From: S015-6 sp964384945
Lineage (GTDB): Bacteria > Desulfobacterota > DSWW01
Assembly: GCA_964384945.1 (NCBI GenBank)
Contig: CAYLMK010000013.1
Coordinates: forward strand, 115,323 to 179,322
Direction of reading: 5' to 3'
DNA length: 64,000 nucleotides
The notes below the pieces were generated by a model, which ran no database searches, was not told the DNA's origin, and worked only from the letters and a program-made list of their open reading frames with translations. Made by a program: the position numbers and the translations under genes. Shown in pieces: positions 36,740-45,753 of this stretch (positions are counted from its first letter, which is position 1; each line of letters begins with the position of its first letter).

Positions 36740-38239
36740 CTACTTCGGGACGATCAGATCGTACCAGGCCCGCTGCTCGCGGGAGTGCCCGAGATCGATC
36801 TGAACGCTCTTCACCTCCGTGTAGTCGTTGAGCAGCCCGTGCAGGCCCCTCTCTCTGCCGATGCCGCTCTGCTTGCACCCTCCGTAAGGGAGGTCCAGGC
36901 TCATCAGATGGATCTCGTTGATCCAGACATTGCCCACCCGAAGCTGCTCGCCCACCGCGATGGCCCGCTCGATGTTTCGGGACCACACTGCCCCGAGCAG
37001 GCCGTAGGGGCTGTCGTTGGCGATGCGCACCGCCTCCTCGTCCCCCTTGTACCGGATGACGCAAAGGACCGGCCCGAAGATCTCCTCCTGGGCGATCTTC
37101 ATCCGGTTGTCCACGTCGGCGAAGACCGCGGGCCGCACGAAGAAGCCCTTGGCCAGGCCCTCGGGCCGGCCGCCTCCGCAGGCGAGCCGGGCCCCCTCCC
37201 GGGCGCCCTCGGCGATGTAGCGCTCCACCCGCGCCCGCTGCTCTTGCGAAACCAGAGGGCCCATCGTGGTCTGCGGATCCATGGGGTCCCCGACCTTGAT
37301 CCGTTTCACCTTCGCGGTGATCTTCTCCACGAAGGCATCGTAGAGGTTCTCCGGTACGAGGGCCCGGGTGGTGGCGTAGCAGATCTGGCCCGCATTCATG
37401 AAGCAGCCCCAGATCGCGGCGTCCACGGCCAGGTCCAGGTCCACGTCGTCCAGAAAGATGGTCGCCGACTTGCCGCCGAGCTCGAGCGTCGTGTTCTTGA
37501 TGGACTGCGCGGCCAGGGAGAGCACCCGCTTGCCGGATTCGGTCGAGCCGGTGAAGGTGACCTTGTCCACGAGCGGGTGGGATGCCATCCGCTCGCCCAC
37601 GGTCTCCCCGGTGCCGGTCACCACGTTCACCACCCCTTTGGGTAATTCCGAGGCATCGACGATTCTCACGAGCTCGAGCAGGGTGCAGGGCGTCAGGATC
37701 GACGGCTTGATCACCACGCTGTTGCCCACGGCCAGGGGCGCGGCCAGCATGGCCGCGCCGAGGAGCATGGGTGCGTTCCAGGGCACGATCTGGGCGCAGA
37801 CGCCGACCGGCTCTCTTCGCACGTACGGGAAGGCCGCCGCGGGGGCCCGGTACAGGGGCATGGGCTCCTCGAAGCACCGGTTGGCGGCCCGTGCGAACCA
37901 TTCGAAGCGGTTTTGGGCGCTCGTGGCGAGCAGCATGAGCGACTGCGCAAAGGGCGCCCCCAGGTTCCGGGTCTCCAGCATGGCGAAATCCATTGCCTTT
38001 TCTTTGAACGCCTTCAGGATGTCGAGCAGGATCCGGGAACGCTCCGCAGGCGCGATATTCCGCCAGACCCCGCTCTCGAAGGAGTCCCGGGCCGCCCGGA
38101 CGGCCCGGTCGGTGTCCTCGTCCGTGGCGAGCGGGACCCGGGCGATCACCTCCTCGTTGGCGGGGTTGATTACGTCCGCCGTCTTGCCGTCGGATGCGTC
38201 GCACCAACGGCCGCCGATGTACATTTGGTATTCTTTCAT
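36740..38239 (-). CDS. NAD(P)-dependent aldehyde dehydrogenase
   Basis: A 499-residue aldehyde dehydrogenase. The cofactor and active-site motifs are present: PWNAP with the oxyanion asparagine, FTGSTESGK, the catalytic glutamate in LELGGKS and the catalytic cysteine in NAGQICYATTR. The start codon overlaps the stop of the B12-binding mutase subunit gene by four bases, so translation is coupled. It oxidises an aldehyde to an acid that may enter the acyl-CoA pathway; the substrate is not evident. Confidence 0.92.
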   Translation of the reverse strand: MKEYQMYIGGRWCDASDGKTADVINPANEEVIARVPLATDEDTDRAVRAARDSFESGVWRNIAPAERSRILLDILKAFKEKAMDFAMLETRNLGAPFAQSLMLLATSAQNRFEWFARAANRCFEEPMPLYRAPAAAFPYVRREPVGVCAQIVPWNAPMLLGAAMLAAPLAVGNSVVIKPSILTPCTLLELVRIVDASELPKGVVNVVTGTGETVGERMASHPLVDKVTFTGSTESGKRVLSLAAQSIKNTTLELGGKSATIFLDDVDLDLAVDAAIWGCFMNAGQICYATTRALVPENLYDAFVEKITAKVKRIKVGDPMDPQTTMGPLVSQEQRARVERYIAEGAREGARLACGGGRPEGLAKGFFVRPAVFADVDNRMKIAQEEIFGPVLCVIRYKGDEEAVRIANDSPYGLLGAVWSRNIERAIAVGEQLRVGNVWINEIHLMSLDLPYGGCKQSGIGRERGLHGLLNDYTEVKSVQIDLGHSREQRAWYDLIVPK

Positions 38240-38661
38240 GCCAGGGTCCCTCCCTCACGGCGCCGTCGAACCCCCTCGCGGATGAAATCGATCATCTCCT
38301 GGTAGGTGGCGGCCTGCGTGAAGACGCCCGCCACGCCGAGCTTCCTGAGCTTCGGGATGTCCTCCTCCGGGATCACGCCGCCCATGACCAGGAGCTTGTC
38401 CTCGATGCCCTCCTTCTTCATCAGGGCCACCACCTTCTCGGCCACCTTCATGTGCGCCCCGGACAGGATGCTGATGCCGATCACGTCCACGTCTTCCTGC
38501 AGGGCCGCGCTGACTGCGTGCTGGGCCGTTCTGCGCAGGCCCGTGTACACCACCTCCATGCCTGCGTCCCGCAGCGCCAGGGTCACCAGGTTGGCGCCCT
38601 TGTCGTGGCCGTCCAGGCCCACCTTCGCAATCAGCACCCGGATCCTTCGTTGGTCATTCAT
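38236..38661 (-). CDS. B12-binding subunit of a methylmalonyl-CoA-mutase-type acyl-CoA mutase
   Basis: A 141-residue cobalamin-binding domain protein with the base-off motif LDGHDKG (DxHxxG) near residues 18-24 and GGVIPEEDIP later, as in the small subunit of acyl-CoA mutases. It partners the large subunit encoded 185 bp upstream. The ATG at 38661 follows GAGGAG. The stop overlaps the aldehyde dehydrogenase start. Together the subunits catalyse a radical carbon-skeleton rearrangement of an acyl-CoA. Confidence 0.9.
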   Translation of the reverse strand: MNDQRRIRVLIAKVGLDGHDKGANLVTLALRDAGMEVVYTGLRRTAQHAVSAALQEDVDVIGISILSGAHMKVAEKVVALMKKEGIEDKLLVMGGVIPEEDIPKLRKLGVAGVFTQAATYQEMIDFIREGVRRRREGGTLA

Positions 38662-38729
38662 GGCTCGTACTCCTCTCATCCATCCGTGCCCATGCCCGAT
38701 CCATGCGCCCCCTACTTGCGCCCGAAATA

Positions 38730-38760
38730 AGCTGTTAGCTCTTAGCTGTTAGCTGTTAGC
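38730..38760. repeat. Heptamer tandem repeat
   Basis: About 4.4 units of AGCTGTT with one variant unit (AGCTCTT), lying between the small and large mutase subunit genes. It could vary in number by slippage. Confidence 0.75.
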
Positions 38761-38846
38761 CCGCCCCGCCAATCCGGTTTTGAGTTCCTCTTCAATACTT
38801 ACTCCGGCCCTTTGTCCTTCGTACCCCTGATCCCCGACCCCTGACC

Positions 38847-40583
38847 TCAATGCACCTCTCCGAAAACGCGCCTCAGAACGCCGCAGATCTCGCCCAGCGT
38901 GGCGTACTCCTTGACGGCCTCGATGAAGAACGGGATCAGATTCGCCTTTTCGTCCCGGGCGGCGTTCTCGATCCTCTCCAGGCAGGCCTGGACCCTGGCT
39001 GCGTTGCGCTCCGCCTTCACCCGCTTGAGGTTTTCGATCTGCCTTGCCTCCGCGTCTTCGCGCCGCTCCGCCTTGTACGGGGACGTCCTCGGGATCCGGA
39101 TTTCGATCTCGTCCTCCTCGGTGTACTTGTTCACCCCCACCTGGACCTCCTCGCCGGTCCGGAGCTTCGTCTGGTGCTCCCAGGCGCTCTTGATCACCTG
39201 CTCCTTCATCCATCCGCTTTCGACCGCGTTCAAGGCGCCGCCCATGCGGTCGATCTCGCCCAGGATATCGAAGATCTCCCGCTCGTACCGGTTCGTCAGG
39301 GACTCGATGTAGTAGGAGCCGCCGAAGACGTCCTGCACGTCGCAGAGCTTGCACTCCTCCATGATGATCCGGGAGGCGTCCGCGGCGAGCTGCCTCGCCT
39401 CGATGCTGTGCCCCAAGCCGAGGGGTTCGTCAAAGGGGGGCTCGCAGGCGGGCGGCTCGCCGATGAGCGCGGAGAAGGCGGCCCCGATCGCCACCCGGAC
39501 CAGATTGTTCAGGGGCCTCTGGATGGTCATGGGCCAGTAGCCGCTCAGCCCCCCTCCCAGCTCCTTGTAGATCCAGTTCTTCGGGTCCTTGGAATGGAGC
39601 CGGTCGCGCATGATCTTGGCCCAGACCCTCCGGGCCGCGCGCCGGACGGCCGCCTCCTTCAGGACCTCCATGCCGCCCCCGAAATTGAGGAAGGTGGTCT
39701 TGCCCACGAACGCGTCGATCTCCAGGCCCGCCCCGATGGCCTCCTCGAAGTAGGCGATCGCGTTCGCAAAGGTGAAGGCGATCGCCTGCACCCGCGTGGC
39801 TCCCGCCTCCCGCATGTGGTACCCGCTGATGCTGATCGTGTTCAGGTTCGGCATGTGCTCGGTGCAGTAGGCGATCGTGTCCCGGACCATCCGCATCGAG
39901 TGCTTGACCGGAAAGATCTGGGTGCCCCGGGCCACGAACTCCTTCAGAATGTCGTTCTGGGGGGTTCCGCGAAGCTTGTCCAGGGGGATCCCCCTCTTCT
40001 CGGCAAGGGCGGCGTACATGGCGATGATGATGTTGGCCGTGGCGTTGATGGTCCAGTTGGAGGCGATCCTGTCCAGGTCCATGTCGCCGACGAAGGGCTC
40101 GTAGATGATCTCGAAGTCCCGGAGCGTGTCCACGGCCACGCCGACCCGGCCCACCTCGCCCTCAGCCAGTTCGTCGTCCGAGTCGTAGCCGGTCTGGGTC
40201 GGCAGATCGAAGGCGATGTTCGGGCCGCCTCCCCGCGAAGGCGTCTTCCCCCGCTCGACGTAATAGTCCCGCATGTCCTCGGCGGTCCCGTAGCCCGAGT
40301 AGCCGAAGGCGTGCCGGATCGTCTTGCCGCCGCCGAGCGTCCTGCCGCGGCCCCACATGGGCACGTGGACCGGCACGGCGTGCCTGCCCGCGGTGAATGG
40401 GAATTCGCCGGGGAAGCCCACGTTCTCGAGAAAGTCGTGGTCCGCCAGATCGTCCGGGCTGAAGTACTCGACCGGCGATTCGGCCAGCCCGAGCCTCTTG
40501 ACGCCCTTGGCGAGCGTGCCCTCCTTCCATTTCTTCTTCGCTTCCCTGACGGCCTGAAGCCCCCGTTCTTCTTCGCGCGACAT
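38847..40583 (-). CDS. Large subunit of a methylmalonyl-CoA-mutase-type acyl-CoA mutase, divergent
   Basis: A 578-residue TIM-barrel subunit of a B12-dependent acyl-CoA mutase. Family signatures are clear: AFDLPTQTGYDSD, GTPQNDILKEF and SISGYHM. The arginine of SMRMV matches the carboxylate-binding arginine of methylmalonyl-CoA mutase. However, the loop that carries the substrate-contacting tyrosine (RQYAGF in the classical enzyme) reads RHAFGYSGYGTAED, with three extra residues and no tyrosine at the same place, so the substrate is probably not methylmalonyl-CoA. Candidates are isobutyryl-type, hydroxyisobutyryl-type or alkylsuccinyl-type acyl-CoAs. The ATG has GGGAGGAG upstream. No MeaB chaperone gene is nearby. 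Confidence 0.88.
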   Translation of the reverse strand: MSREEERGLQAVREAKKKWKEGTLAKGVKRLGLAESPVEYFSPDDLADHDFLENVGFPGEFPFTAGRHAVPVHVPMWGRGRTLGGGKTIRHAFGYSGYGTAEDMRDYYVERGKTPSRGGGPNIAFDLPTQTGYDSDDELAEGEVGRVGVAVDTLRDFEIIYEPFVGDMDLDRIASNWTINATANIIIAMYAALAEKRGIPLDKLRGTPQNDILKEFVARGTQIFPVKHSMRMVRDTIAYCTEHMPNLNTISISGYHMREAGATRVQAIAFTFANAIAYFEEAIGAGLEIDAFVGKTTFLNFGGGMEVLKEAAVRRAARRVWAKIMRDRLHSKDPKNWIYKELGGGLSGYWPMTIQRPLNNLVRVAIGAAFSALIGEPPACEPPFDEPLGLGHSIEARQLAADASRIIMEECKLCDVQDVFGGSYYIESLTNRYEREIFDILGEIDRMGGALNAVESGWMKEQVIKSAWEHQTKLRTGEEVQVGVNKYTEEDEIEIRIPRTSPYKAERREDAEARQIENLKRVKAERNAARVQACLERIENAARDEKANLIPFFIEAVKEYATLGEICGVLRRVFGEVH

Positions 40584-40693
40584 CGAATGAACTCCTCCCG
40601 TGGCTCTTTTTCTTCTTGTAATTCTCTTTTACAGCAATTAATATATTCGCGCAAGAAAAAAGAGAATCCTGCAACGAAATGCCAGTCCATAAT

Positions 40694-40734
40694 GAAACGT
40701 TTCTCCGATTCGCGATGAGATGGTGAAACGTTTC
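40694..40734. promoter_or_regulatory. Two identical GAAACGTTTC palindromic operator candidates
   Basis: The perfect 10-bp palindrome GAAACGTTTC occurs at 40694-40703 and 40725-40734, each preceded by TG and followed by TCC, with starts 31 bp (about three helical turns) apart. They sit in the 176-bp divergent region between the mutase large-subunit gene and the unknown 752-residue gene. The palindrome resembles LacI/PurR-family sites; the regulator is not identified. Confidence 0.65.
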
Positions 40735-40759
40735 TCCCACTCCAGCCGGCGAGCGGAAC

Positions 40760-43018
40760 GTGAGCCCCCGGAAGACCACCAGAATCCCGGAAGACCGGAA
40801 GCGGGAGCGAGCGGCGCTGCTGGCCGTCTTTCCGTCCCGGAAGTCCTATCTGGATTTCAAGGAGGAAGACCCGGCCGTGGCCCGGCGGGCCCTGCCCCTT
40901 TTCCTCCGGCATGCCAGGGCCAACGGTCTGATCGGGCAGGAACGCGAGGCCGACCTTCTCGCGTTCATCGAACAGGGCCGGCACCTCGAGGAGGAGCGCA
41001 CCCCGCCGGGGGGGCTCGGCTTCGGCGATCTCCTGGAGGAGATCACGGACAACCACTCCGTGAACAGCCTGATCGCCCGGCTGAACGGCCTGGCGCGGGA
41101 ATTCGGCATGCTCGAGGTCCAGGCCTCCATGTTCAGCCGACTGCGGAGGGATTTTCACCCGAATACATCGAAGAAGAAGAATCTGCTTCGCCTGCTGGCC
41201 TTCTGGCTTGGCAGGAACCGGAGCGAGGTCGGGTGGGACTACGAGATGCTTCTCAAGCTGCCCAGAGGGGCCCCCCGGGAAGAGGCGCAGCCCGAGGAGA
41301 AGGAGGGCGTCCGGATCGCCTTCTCGCTTCAGTCGAGGGGCAACATCATCGATTTCGATGCGGTGCAGTGGCTCCGGGCCGAGCTGCCGAAATGCATCAA
41401 GGATTTGAAGCTCTACCATGTGAATTGGAAACAGATCGCATACACGGCGACGACCGCGGCGCTCGATCTGCCGAAGATGCGGGGGCCGGCCGGCGAGCCG
41501 CGGCTTTACAGCCAGGCGATCCGGGACGGCCTGGCTCTGGCTCACCAGATCTCGGTCCGATGGAGGCTTTCGGAGCATTCGAACCGGCAGAGGTCCGTGG
41601 TGATCGGGATCGCCGCCGGGCCCTTTGTCATGCTGGATACGGTCCTGCAGGCGCTGGTGGCGACGCGCTTGCCGGGCAGCCAGGAGATCCGGGTCACCGA
41701 TTTCGCCCGTCTCTGTTCGCGGGTCGCCGAGGTCAAGGTGGGCTTTGACGGACCGCCCAAGGAGGTGGAAATCGTCGACGGAAGCATGGTCACGGTCTGG
41801 CCGGTCACTTCCTTCTGGTCCTTCCTTTACTATGACTTCATCCCGGAACTCCTCGAGGAGGAGATGCTCCCCACCACGCCTGCCTCCCGCAGCGAGTTCG
41901 ACGATGCCCTGTATTTCTACGAGGTGAAGAACGACACCAAGTACCGGGCGCTCCGGGCCGTTCACCAGTTTCCGCAGAACGCCCTGCTGGCCCTCGAGAT
42001 CGCCAAGGTCTGCGTGGCGCGCAGGATGTTTCACGAGGCCAACTCCGTGCTCTCCACGATTCTGGCCGAAAACCCCGGGCACCTGGTCGCCCGAACCTTG
42101 CGGATGAGCATCTTCCGGCACCTCATGGCGGAGCGGCCGGACCTTTCTTCCTCGACGCTCTTCTTCGACCGGGCCCGGCAGGAGGCGCGCCTGATCGAAC
42201 GACACTGCGGGCAGGACGAGGAGAGCCTCTGCGAGACGGGTCTCTTGTACTTCGCCCGGGCCGTCCAGTTGCTCACCCTTCTCAGGAGCCGACGGAAGGG
42301 AGCGCCGCCGGAGGCGGCCCTGTCCAAGACGGAGGTGCTCGATCTCCTCGAACAGGCCGAGGGCTTCTTCGCCCGCGGCACGGCCGTCTCTCCCTCCGTG
42401 GGGCTCCGCCCGTTCCCGTGGCAGATGCACTGCCGGGCCCTGAAGGGCCTGCTGGAGGGGGACGAGAGGCTCTTCGAGGGCAGGCGCCCCTTCACGGACC
42501 CGACCAACATCTACGGGAGGACCTGTATCGCATTCATGGGCATGCTCGGGTGGATCGGGACCCAGGATGTCGAGCTATCCCGCAAGCAGATGGACGCCGT
42601 GGTCAAGAGGCTGCTCACCACGGTCCACACCTACACATACAGCCGCTCCGTGCTGCTCCGGAACTACATCCCCTTTATCAAGTATTTCTTCGCGGCCGTT
42701 ATCTGGGACTTCGCCCCGGTCATGACGGTCCGGCTGGCCCGGACGATCCTGAACTGGCTCGAAGAGGCCATTGCCGAGGGGCACGCCCTGGAACCCTTCC
42801 GGATCGGGGTCTATGCCGTGGTGGGATCCCTGTCCCAGATTCAGTCGGTGCGGCAGTTCGTTGCCTGCACGGAGAAGACCATCCGCGCCATTCAGGGCGT
42901 CCTGGGAGAGGATTTCAGGAAGGAAGAGGATACGGTCCTGGAGGATCGGAAGCGATTCGGCCAGAAGATGCTGCTCCTGCACATCGACGAGAAGGTGGAC
43001 CCGGCAATCATCGTGTAG
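40760..43018 (+). CDS. Large cytoplasmic protein of unknown function
   Basis: A 752-residue soluble protein that I do not recognise. It has no signal peptide or transmembrane helix. The N-terminal 30 residues are basic. Residues 80-420 include a mixed region with WPVTSFWSFLYYDF; residues 400-500 look helical and TPR-like (ALLALEIAKVCVARRMFHEANSVL, written here in parts: ALLALEIAKV then CVARRMFHEANSVL). The C-terminal third is also helical. It starts with GTG at 40760 and is transcribed away from the mutase genes across the paired palindromes, so it may be coregulated with them. A scaffold or regulatory role is only a guess. Confidence 0.75.
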   Translation: MSPRKTTRIPEDRKRERAALLAVFPSRKSYLDFKEEDPAVARRALPLFLRHARANGLIGQEREADLLAFIEQGRHLEEERTPPGGLGFGDLLEEITDNHSVNSLIARLNGLAREFGMLEVQASMFSRLRRDFHPNTSKKKNLLRLLAFWLGRNRSEVGWDYEMLLKLPRGAPREEAQPEEKEGVRIAFSLQSRGNIIDFDAVQWLRAELPKCIKDLKLYHVNWKQIAYTATTAALDLPKMRGPAGEPRLYSQAIRDGLALAHQISVRWRLSEHSNRQRSVVIGIAAGPFVMLDTVLQALVATRLPGSQEIRVTDFARLCSRVAEVKVGFDGPPKEVEIVDGSMVTVWPVTSFWSFLYYDFIPELLEEEMLPTTPASRSEFDDALYFYEVKNDTKYRALRAVHQFPQNALLALEIAKVCVARRMFHEANSVLSTILAENPGHLVARTLRMSIFRHLMAERPDLSSSTLFFDRARQEARLIERHCGQDEESLCETGLLYFARAVQLLTLLRSRRKGAPPEAALSKTEVLDLLEQAEGFFARGTAVSPSVGLRPFPWQMHCRALKGLLEGDERLFEGRRPFTDPTNIYGRTCIAFMGMLGWIGTQDVELSRKQMDAVVKRLLTTVHTYTYSRSVLLRNYIPFIKYFFAAVIWDFAPVMTVRLARTILNWLEEAIAEGHALEPFRIGVYAVVGSLSQIQSVRQFVACTEKTIRAIQGVLGEDFRKEEDTVLEDRKRFGQKMLLLHIDEKVDPAIIV

Positions 43019-43173
43019 GCAAGCGAGAGGCGAGAGGGCAAGGAAGCGAAGAGGGGAAAGGTCAAAGGTGAAAGGGTAAGGGGATCAGGGGCCGGACCCA
43101 CATAAGAATCGTTCCGCGCATTGGGGTGGCGAGGAACCCGATGGTGCAAACGGAGGAAATGGCGGGCCGGAGG

Positions 43174-43250
43174 CGAAGCAATCTCCTGTCTCTGAACGCT
43201 CGGAAAGGGGAATCTTGGGGATTGCTGCGGCGCGTTGCTCCTCGCAATGT
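43174..43250. repeat. Degenerate dispersed palindromic repeat
   Basis: GCGAAGCAATCTCC and a partly complementary GGGGATTGCTGCG about 30 nt later, followed by TTGCTCCTCGCAATG, resemble the widespread CATTGCGAGGAGC...AAGCAATC extragenic elements of proteobacteria. It occupies the 327-bp gap between the 752-residue gene and the crotonase gene, which otherwise holds purine-rich sequence and no gene. Confidence 0.5.
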
Positions 43251-43345
43251 CCCTCCGGTCGCTCTCGTCGCGATGAATTGCACACGCAGTGCTTGCTCCG
43301 TAAATCCCAGACATACCGTACGAAGGTCCGAGAAGGGAGGGACAG

Positions 43346-44146
43346 ATGCAACAGGGTGAGGTGTTGCTGAAAGATGTCAAGAACAATGTCGGCACTCTGA
43401 CCTTCAACCGCCCGGAGAGGAGGAACGCGATCTCCCCGGACATGCTCGTCGAGATGCACCTGACCCTCAAGGAATGGGCCGCCCAGGGGACGATTCGGGC
43501 CGTGGTGTTCACGGGAGGCGAGGGGAAGGCTTTTTCCTCGGGCTACGACATCCTGTCCATCCCCACGGAGGTCACGGAGGAGATGAAGCAGGTCCTCAAG
43601 GCCGGCAACCCTCTGGAGATCGGGCTGCACACGGTGAAGAACTTTCCCTACCCCACGATCGCCATGGTGAACGGGTATGCCTTCGGGGCGGGGCTGAACC
43701 TCTGCATGTGCTGCGACATCCGGATCGCGGCGGAGGATGTGAAGCTGGGCATGCCGCCGGCCAAGCTCGGGCTCGTCTACCATCCCGAGGGCCTGAAGCA
43801 GTTCATCCAGGTCCTGGGGATGGCAAAGACGCGCCAGGTCTTCTTCACCGGTAGGAATTTCGAGGGGCGGGAGCTCCTGGACATGGGCCTCGTGGACTAT
43901 CTGGTCCCCCGGGCCGAGCTGAAGGAGAAGACGTACCGGATGGCCGAGGAGATCGCGGGAAACGCCCCCCTCTCGCTCAAAGGGACCAAGCGCATTCTCA
44001 ACATGATGGAAGAGGCCCTCCGCCTGGACGGGGAACAGCTCGCCGAGGCCGAGCGGCTGATCACCGAGGCCTTCAACAGTGACGACCTCAAGGAAGGACA
44101 GACCGCGTTCATCGAGAAACGGAAGCCCGCATTCACCGGGAAATAA
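43346..44146 (+). CDS. Crotonase-family protein, methylmalonyl-CoA decarboxylase (YgfG)-like
   Basis: A 266-residue enoyl-CoA hydratase superfamily protein. The CoA-binding and oxyanion-hole features are present (FSSGYDI, GAGLNLCMCCDI). Both catalytic glutamates of enoyl-CoA hydratase appear to be missing (GAGLNL and MPPAKLG at these places). Instead the sequence follows E. coli methylmalonyl-CoA decarboxylase in several places, including the active-site tyrosine region (LGLVYHPEG) and the C-terminus (EKRKPAFTG). The decarboxylase histidine in GHDI is tyrosine here. Decarboxylation of a malonyl-type CoA is inferred and fits the nearby mutase and carboxyltransferase genes. The ATG follows AGGGAGG; the ligase gene begins 29 bp downstream. 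Confidence 0.8.
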   Translation: MQQGEVLLKDVKNNVGTLTFNRPERRNAISPDMLVEMHLTLKEWAAQGTIRAVVFTGGEGKAFSSGYDILSIPTEVTEEMKQVLKAGNPLEIGLHTVKNFPYPTIAMVNGYAFGAGLNLCMCCDIRIAAEDVKLGMPPAKLGLVYHPEGLKQFIQVLGMAKTRQVFFTGRNFEGRELLDMGLVDYLVPRAELKEKTYRMAEEIAGNAPLSLKGTKRILNMMEEALRLDGEQLAEAERLITEAFNSDDLKEGQTAFIEKRKPAFTGK

Positions 44147-44175
44147 GGCTCTTTTTCAGAGAGGAGCGGAGCGCC

Positions 44176-45747
44176 ATGGACGTGCAGTGGGATGTGGGGT
44201 ATATCACCCGGAAGCGCGCGGACCTGCACCCGGACAAGACGGCGATCATCTTCGAGGATCAGCCGGTCACCTACAAGGCCTTGAACGACGGGGTCAATCG
44301 GTGCGCCCGCCTTTTTCTGGACACGGGGATCCGCAAGGGGGATCGAATCGCCGTCCTGCTTCTGAACTGCGTCGAATTCCTGGAGGCCTTTTTCGCCGCG
44401 GCCAAGCTGGGTGCGATCTTCGTGCCCCTGAACTGGCGCCTCGCTCCGCCCGAACTGGAATACCAGTTGAACGACTGCGGCGCGAGGATGCTCCTTTTCC
44501 ACGACTCCTTCCTTGCCAATGTGCAGCCGATCCGGTCCGCCGTTCCGGTGGAGGAGGACAAATACCTCTATCTTCCCAGCGGCAGCCCCGCGATGCCCGG
44601 TTTCGAGCCGCCCGGCTGCCCGGAGTGGGCAGGGGATTTCCATGCGCTCGCGAAGGGCCGGCCCGCCAAGGAGCCGGATCCGGCCGCGCCGGTGATGTTC
44701 GACGACCCGCTCGCCATCCTCTACACCTCGGGCACCACAGGAAATCCGAAGGGGGCGGTTCTCTCCCACGCGCAGACCTATTTCAAGAACTTCCAGATCG
44801 CCGCGTACGCGCGGGGCACGGCGGACGACGTGATGGTCGCCCAGGTTCCCCTGTTTCATTCCGGCGGCCTTTTCATCGTGGCGGTCCCCTCCCTGTGCGC
44901 CGGGAACACGATGGTCATGCGCCGGGGGTTTGACCCGAACCAGTTTGCCCAGGACATCGAGCGATACCGGGCGACCAACGTCTTCGCCCTGACCACCATG
45001 TGGAGGATGATCCTGGAGACGGGCAAGCTCGATCAGATCGACACCGGCAGCGTGCGGTTCGTGGCCGGGGGCGGGGAGAGGACGCCGCTCAGCCTGTTCG
45101 AGCAGCTGGCCAGGCGGGGCCTCTACATGCAGCAGGGCTTCGGACAGACCGAGTGCTCGGCCATGATGTCGGTGCCCAAGGAAGATGTGTTCCGGAAGAT
45201 GGGCTCCATCGGGAAGCCGGGCTTCTTCGTCGACATCTGGATCGCCCGCAAGGACGGAACCAGGGCGGAGCCGGGCGAGATCGGCGAGATCGTGGCCAGG
45301 GGGCCCACGGTCATGAGCGGATACTGGAACCTGCCCGAGAAGACGGCCGAGGCGATCCGGGACGGCGTGCTGCGGACCGGGGATCTGGGCTACGTGGACG
45401 AAGAAGGGTATTTCTACATCGTGGACCGGGCCAAGGACATGTATCGGAGCGGCGGGGAGAACGTCTATCCGGCCGAGGTCGAGAAGATCCTGGCCGGGCA
45501 CCCGAAGATCTCGAATGTGGCCATCATCGGCGTTCCGGACGAGAAATGGGGCGAGGCGGGCCTCGCCTTTGTGGTGCCCGCTCCGGGCGAGGCGGTCACC
45601 GAGGAAGAGGTCCGGGAGTTTCTCCGGGGAAAGGTGGCCCGGTTCAAGCATCCGAAAACGATCCGGTTCGTCGACAGCCTGCCGCTGACCGCCACGATGA
45701 AGATCAAGAAGGCGGAACTCAAAAAAATGTTTGCCGATGGGAGGTGA
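44176..45747 (+). CDS. Acyl-CoA synthetase (AMP-forming), first of two
   Basis: A 523-residue adenylate-forming ligase that joins a carboxylic acid to CoA with ATP. Core motifs are present: YTSGTTGNPKGA, the GFGQTE motif, YWNLPE, TGDLGYVD, and the late catalytic lysine in TATMKIKK. The substrate acid is not predictable. It is the second gene of a forward operon (crotonase, ligase, MmgE/PrpD, flavin reductase) with gaps of 29, 6 and 28 bp. Confidence 0.92.
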   Translation: MDVQWDVGYITRKRADLHPDKTAIIFEDQPVTYKALNDGVNRCARLFLDTGIRKGDRIAVLLLNCVEFLEAFFAAAKLGAIFVPLNWRLAPPELEYQLNDCGARMLLFHDSFLANVQPIRSAVPVEEDKYLYLPSGSPAMPGFEPPGCPEWAGDFHALAKGRPAKEPDPAAPVMFDDPLAILYTSGTTGNPKGAVLSHAQTYFKNFQIAAYARGTADDVMVAQVPLFHSGGLFIVAVPSLCAGNTMVMRRGFDPNQFAQDIERYRATNVFALTTMWRMILETGKLDQIDTGSVRFVAGGGERTPLSLFEQLARRGLYMQQGFGQTECSAMMSVPKEDVFRKMGSIGKPGFFVDIWIARKDGTRAEPGEIGEIVARGPTVMSGYWNLPEKTAEAIRDGVLRTGDLGYVDEEGYFYIVDRAKDMYRSGGENVYPAEVEKILAGHPKISNVAIIGVPDEKWGEAGLAFVVPAPGEAVTEEEVREFLRGKVARFKHPKTIRFVDSLPLTATMKIKKAELKKMFADGR

Positions 45748-45753
45748 CGCACG

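Noticed and set aside
33259..36831. A very long open frame on the forward strand (about 1,190 codons)
   Set aside because: It is antisense to the histidine kinase and SDR genes, which have clear motifs; long antisense frames are expected in GC-rich DNA.
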